Source: Edolisoma coerulescens (Eukaryota; Chordata; Aves; Passeriformes; Campephagidae). Taken from it: a stretch of 64,000 nucleotides of DNA. Location: positions 1,195,318 to 1,259,317 of the forward strand of contig VWZW01000470.1 of NCBI GenBank assembly GCA_013397115.1, read 5' to 3'. The notes below the pieces were generated by a model. That model was not told the DNA's origin, searched no databases, and saw nothing but the letters and a program-made list of their open reading frames with translations. Positions within the stretch are counted from its first letter, which is position 1, and every line of letters starts with the position of its first letter. This document shows, in pieces, positions 60,051 through 64,000 of this stretch. The position numbers and the translations under genes are program-made.

Positions 60051-63000
60051 GATTTTATTTTTGAGGCTGGAAAAATAATTTCAATATCAAATCTTTATTG
60101 GTGTGAAAATTATTTTGGTGTCTAGGCCTTCTTTCTAAGGATTTCTTGATATCTCTCTCAGAAAGTTTACAAATAGGCAAATTTCTCTACATCTCTTTGT
60201 GACAGAGAGAAGTTTGGTAACCTGACTAGAGATTTATAATTTGTTGATTTTTTTCCCCCCACAAACTCCTTTGTGAAGAACTGTGGCATGATGCTTAACT
60301 TACAGTTTTCAATAGCAAAAAATAAAGAAACCCCACAAATGCTGGAAATATGCATTACAACTTTCAATGGTAGCTGAAAGAGTCTGAAATACTGTGGCCC
60401 AGTCTGTTTTCCATTTATGATTATTTTGTATATTATTTTTTCTTTTTGTCTATTCATGACAGTTTTTAAATGGCTCACATAAAAGGTCTTCTTTAAATCC
60501 CTTGCCTTTTACTAGACCAAAGCCTCCTGACCATCAGAAAATGGATTATTATGGAAGGAGTTCTTAATGAACTGAAAATTGAGAACTAGGCCATTAATCC
60601 TTAACATTGGGTGAAAATTCTTCACATTACTCTTTATTGTCTTAGTGTCCTTGGAAATTAAGATAGGAGAATCTTTCATGAAAACATCAAAAACAGCCAC
60701 AGCAGAAGAGAATAAATTTAAGAAAAGGTGCTTGGATACCAGAAAACTGGAGTGATGAGTGAATCTTCCTCAAGCTCTGGGGTTTGAGTGAGACTACCTA
60801 TGTAATCAAGTACTGAGAATTTTTTTTCTGAAAGAACAGACTGTAACAGCAGGGTTTTTTGGTCTCCAGTTAGTCCTTCACACTTATCCAAGCTGTGTGA
60901 AGAGATTTTGGCTATTTCTGGTAGAAGCTGAATGGACTTCTCCTGGTTAACCACTATCTCAAAAACTTGAAGAAAGCTCCTCAGGGATTAGAAACCTAAA
61001 GAAACTTCTAGACATAATAGATAATTTGGGGAGGGGTACTTTTTGTTTATTTTGTTTTGTTTTTTCCCCCTTGCTATTAAGATGGTACTTCCAACCCCAT
61101 TATTTAGCTCCAAACAGTTGATTTCCAGCAAGGAATCACATGGTGATACTTTATTAGTGAATTTTGCAGCCATCACACCAGGCCATTGGAGGGATTAACT
61201 CTGATTGCCCTGTAGCTTTCCAATATGACTAAATGAAACAAGGGGACCTAAAACAGGTTGGTATGGCGTCCTCTAAAATTACTCAGGTCATTTGCAAATC
61301 CTTTGCAATTTCAATTGCAGTCCTACAACTGCCTATGGTTATTCGTTAATCAGATACTTATAAATATGCAAGGAATTGAGAGGGAGCTTCAATCTGAAAG
61401 CAACCCACCTGTAAGAACCTGCAATTAGGGCTGCCGTGTTTCTAAAGGTGTCAAACCTGCTGAGTATGTGCACCCCGGTGGATGTGTGTTAGAGGTACCA
61501 GATGACTGCAGACCCCAGGCAAATACAGCATAATCTTGAAATATGTCCAGAACAAAAATAGCATGTCTGGGAAAACTCATTTATCTAAAGTGGCCCTAAC
61601 AACGACACTTCACATCAGGAATCACAGGCAAATCTAGTAGTATTGTACTAGGTTTTTGAATCTTGCCCTTTCATGCAACGAGATGAAGAGGACTTGTGAA
61701 TCAGACAACTGAATCACTGTTGTTATGTGTGAATTCAAATTGGTCTTGTTAGCCACTGGGTTAACAGGAAAGCACGTGGCACTTTCCAGGAGAGTGACAG
61801 GTCCTACACCTAGACCGTGAGAACAAAGAAATGCCTTGGATTCTGTCCATTTTGACTTTTGTATTTGTAAAAATTAAAATGGTCCTTCAAAACTTGACAG
61901 TAGCTTTTAGTGTTCATTTTATCCCCGAACTGCTGTTAATTGTGACTGTTTAGCAGGTATGTATTAATATCAATGTATTGCTTCTGAAGTTGCTTTGAAT
62001 GTCCCTATTGTAGGCAATGTTGAACAGGTTGTATCTCAGTTTTGATACTTAAGTCCCCTCTCTGATTCTTCAGCAGAATGGAAATTGGGCTTGTGATTTC
62101 TTCCACAGCACTTCTGCAATACAGTTTTTATTACAAATGATGCCACTTTAGGCAGGATAGACACAAGCAAACTGTAAGCTCAGAATTGCCCATTGTAATC
62201 AAATTGGCTATTTTCCAAACAATTCACAGTCTCTCTCCCAGTGTGACCTTTCAGAGCCCTGCACTCAGCAAAATAGGGGTATATTACCTTTCATGCACTA
62301 GTGTTCATTTTCAGGAGAATGCCAGGATTATTGTTCAAATTCTGTGCAATCACACCTGAGCACCTCATTGTTTTGGGGGGAGGGGGGGGGCACACATGAA
62401 AGAGTTGGGTTGGCATTTGGTACAGAGATGTGTCTGGCCTTACATGCAGCAGGGCAGACACAGAAAGCACTAAAAGCACACTCTGCAATAAATATGTGAC
62501 AAGCTGAATGCCTAGAAAGAGAGTGGATGTTACTGCCCAGTTTGTCCGGTTATTCTCACCAAGCCGTGCTGATGCTTTCCAGAGGTGTAATTGGACAAAA
62601 TGCATATGTTGAGCAGGCGATGGGGGCAGATGGGACAAAGAAGATTACTTATTTTAGGTGTTACCTAAACAGGTAAAAGAGCAAATGAGATCTGGAGTTA
62701 GGGATCCTTTAAGCTGGGGCATTTGGGCTCGAGACCATTTCCCACTTTCCTGTTTTCTCCCCCAGCATTATAGCTGCTCTTAGAAACCTTTGGGTTTATA
62801 TAAATACTTTAGGAAAAATCCAAACAACGATAGATTGCCCAGCAGAAAATTATTTACATGAAAACTCCTGCCTAAGCATAATTTTTCCTAAGATGACATC
62901 TGCTTTGAAAATACAACACAATTTCATCTCAGATGTAAAAGTAACACCCTCGCCCTTTTTTTTCTTTTTTGCTGACACCAAGAGATGCATAACTTGCTGA

Positions 63001-63140
63001 CAGTATGTGGTTGATAGCTGTATCAGTCAATCCTAAGTAGTCTATAAATCCATGTACAGTGTAAAATATCATTGATTTATGTAATTGGGAATTTTTAATA
63101 ATACTATTTTGTGTAACTGTGTTTGTTTTTCCCTATTCAG
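60051..63140. other. Unique non-coding sequence, no gene seen
   Basis: G6-A-G9 is at 62375-62390. Frames up to 115 codons on the minus strand have no recognisable features. No repeat family or RNA gene was seen. Confidence 0.55.
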
Positions 63141-63329
63141 AACCATCTTCCCTGTGAATCTGGAAGCAGTCTCTGATTGTACAGAGCCACTATGTATTCC
63201 ATCCTCGTGCTTCCCTGGAGTATAAGTTATGATATATCAGCATTGTCTTTGAGGTCTACAAAATCTGTGGATATGCAATATGCTGAAGTGTGGAGAAGGA
63301 ATGAAGTTGAAAGGACTCATGAATAAAAT
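63141..63329 (+). other. Candidate non-coding exon (low confidence)
   Basis: A strong acceptor (GTTTGTTTTTCCCTATTCAG, ending 63140) is followed 189 bp later by a consensus donor, GTAAGT (63330-63335). All three frames contain stops, so it could only be a non-coding or UTR exon. Both splice signals could be chance. Confidence 0.2.
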
Positions 63330-64000
63330 GTAAGTGGATGATACTTCAAACTAAAGGACAAATACTGCATTTTCTAAATTGAAAGAAATAGCTCATTTTG
63401 CTCAAGTAGGAGCAGTGGCAGTAACAAAAAGCTAGGATTATTGTGGCCTTTGGTCTGGGGCTCAGCTGTTATCTGAGAGTGGCACACAGACCTGCTGGAA
63501 TACTTTCTTTCCACATGATGGTCGTAGATGAACTTTGGTGAAGAAAGTAAATACTGTACTGGGTAGAGAGTCTTACAGATTGGTGTGAGAAACTTTGCCA
63601 ACTCTAAGCAATCCCCCACAACCTGCAGCACCTACAGAAATAAATAAGGTTTTCAATCCAAAATTAATGATAAATGGAAAGTGCTATTCTGCTGCTGGCA
63701 TTGTCAATTTTCTCTTCCTTTTCAGGGAACCTGATTATTCATACTTAGTATATAAACATACTGCATGAGGTAAATAGGAACCAAGGCTAGTGCTGGTTTT
63801 GAACATAGATCATCATTTTACTTACTCCCTTACATCATTTAGCTCTGTTCTGGTGACCCTGGAACCTGGTAATACTCACTGCAACCAATAAACATAACTC
63901 CATGGTCCGTATAGAATACGTGAAGGATGGTGGCAAGTATGTAATTTACTACCTTCTGTAGTGCTGTGTTATTATTATGTGACTGTTATAGCATTCATAG
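63330..64000. other. Unique non-coding sequence, no gene seen
   Basis: AT-rich to the end of the window. One 85-codon frame on the minus strand (63374-63631) has no recognisable features. Confidence 0.55.

Overview
This is a stretch of bird nuclear DNA, most likely from a neoavian lineage. The evidence is the repeat content: 3' ends of CR1 LINEs with their 8-bp terminal repeats (ATTCTATG), and LTRs of two endogenous-retrovirus families recognised by the ends TGTCGTGGTTTGCC and TGTCATGGTTTAACC, which are common in neoavian genomes. The DNA is AT-rich and CpG-poor, and has three isolated N bases (1645, 11674, 51635). I found no bacterial-type gene, rRNA, tRNA or CRISPR array.

I found no recognisable protein-coding gene or CpG-island promoter in the 64 kb. 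The longest open frames lie in CR1 copies, in an LTR, antisense to CR1, or in sequence with no family resemblance. The window therefore looks like a gene desert or the inside of a very long intron. A few exon-like segments (13946-14397 on +, 20565-20741 on -, 50130-50195 on +, 63141-63329 on +) are flagged as candidates only.

Layout: 1-8.8 kb is unique sequence, with a CpG-retaining block at about 3.12-3.31 kb that contains a perfect 17-bp palindrome. 8.8-9.6 kb is a 5'-truncated CR1 on +. 11.4-12.0 kb is a solo LTR on -. 13.7 kb has a short LTR-end relic. 16.02-16.13 kb is a T/G-rich tract between 9-bp direct repeats. 23.7-24.3 kb is a solo LTR on - with a perfect 5-bp target duplication. 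27.1-27.5 kb is an ancient CR1 relic. 27.5-38.3 kb is unique sequence with several blocks that look like conserved regulatory DNA. 38.4-40.4 kb is a repeat cluster: a CR1 on -, an unexplained 0.56-kb piece, and an LTR-like promoter segment. 45.9 and 49.6 kb have SINE-like relics. 48.0-48.5 kb is the best regulatory-like block. 53.1-53.9 kb is a second ancient CR1 relic. 57.86-58.12 kb is a short LTR on -. 60.02 kb is an orphan CR1 tail. The remainder is unique sequence.

The parts do not form a pathway. The biology visible is retrotransposon history laid over non-coding sequence that may carry long-range enhancers. I saw no evidence of a new biological system. The items most worth a second look are the 38.4-40.4 kb repeat cluster, the flanked A-rich tract at 16.0 kb, the palindrome block at 3.2 kb and the 48.0-48.5 kb block.
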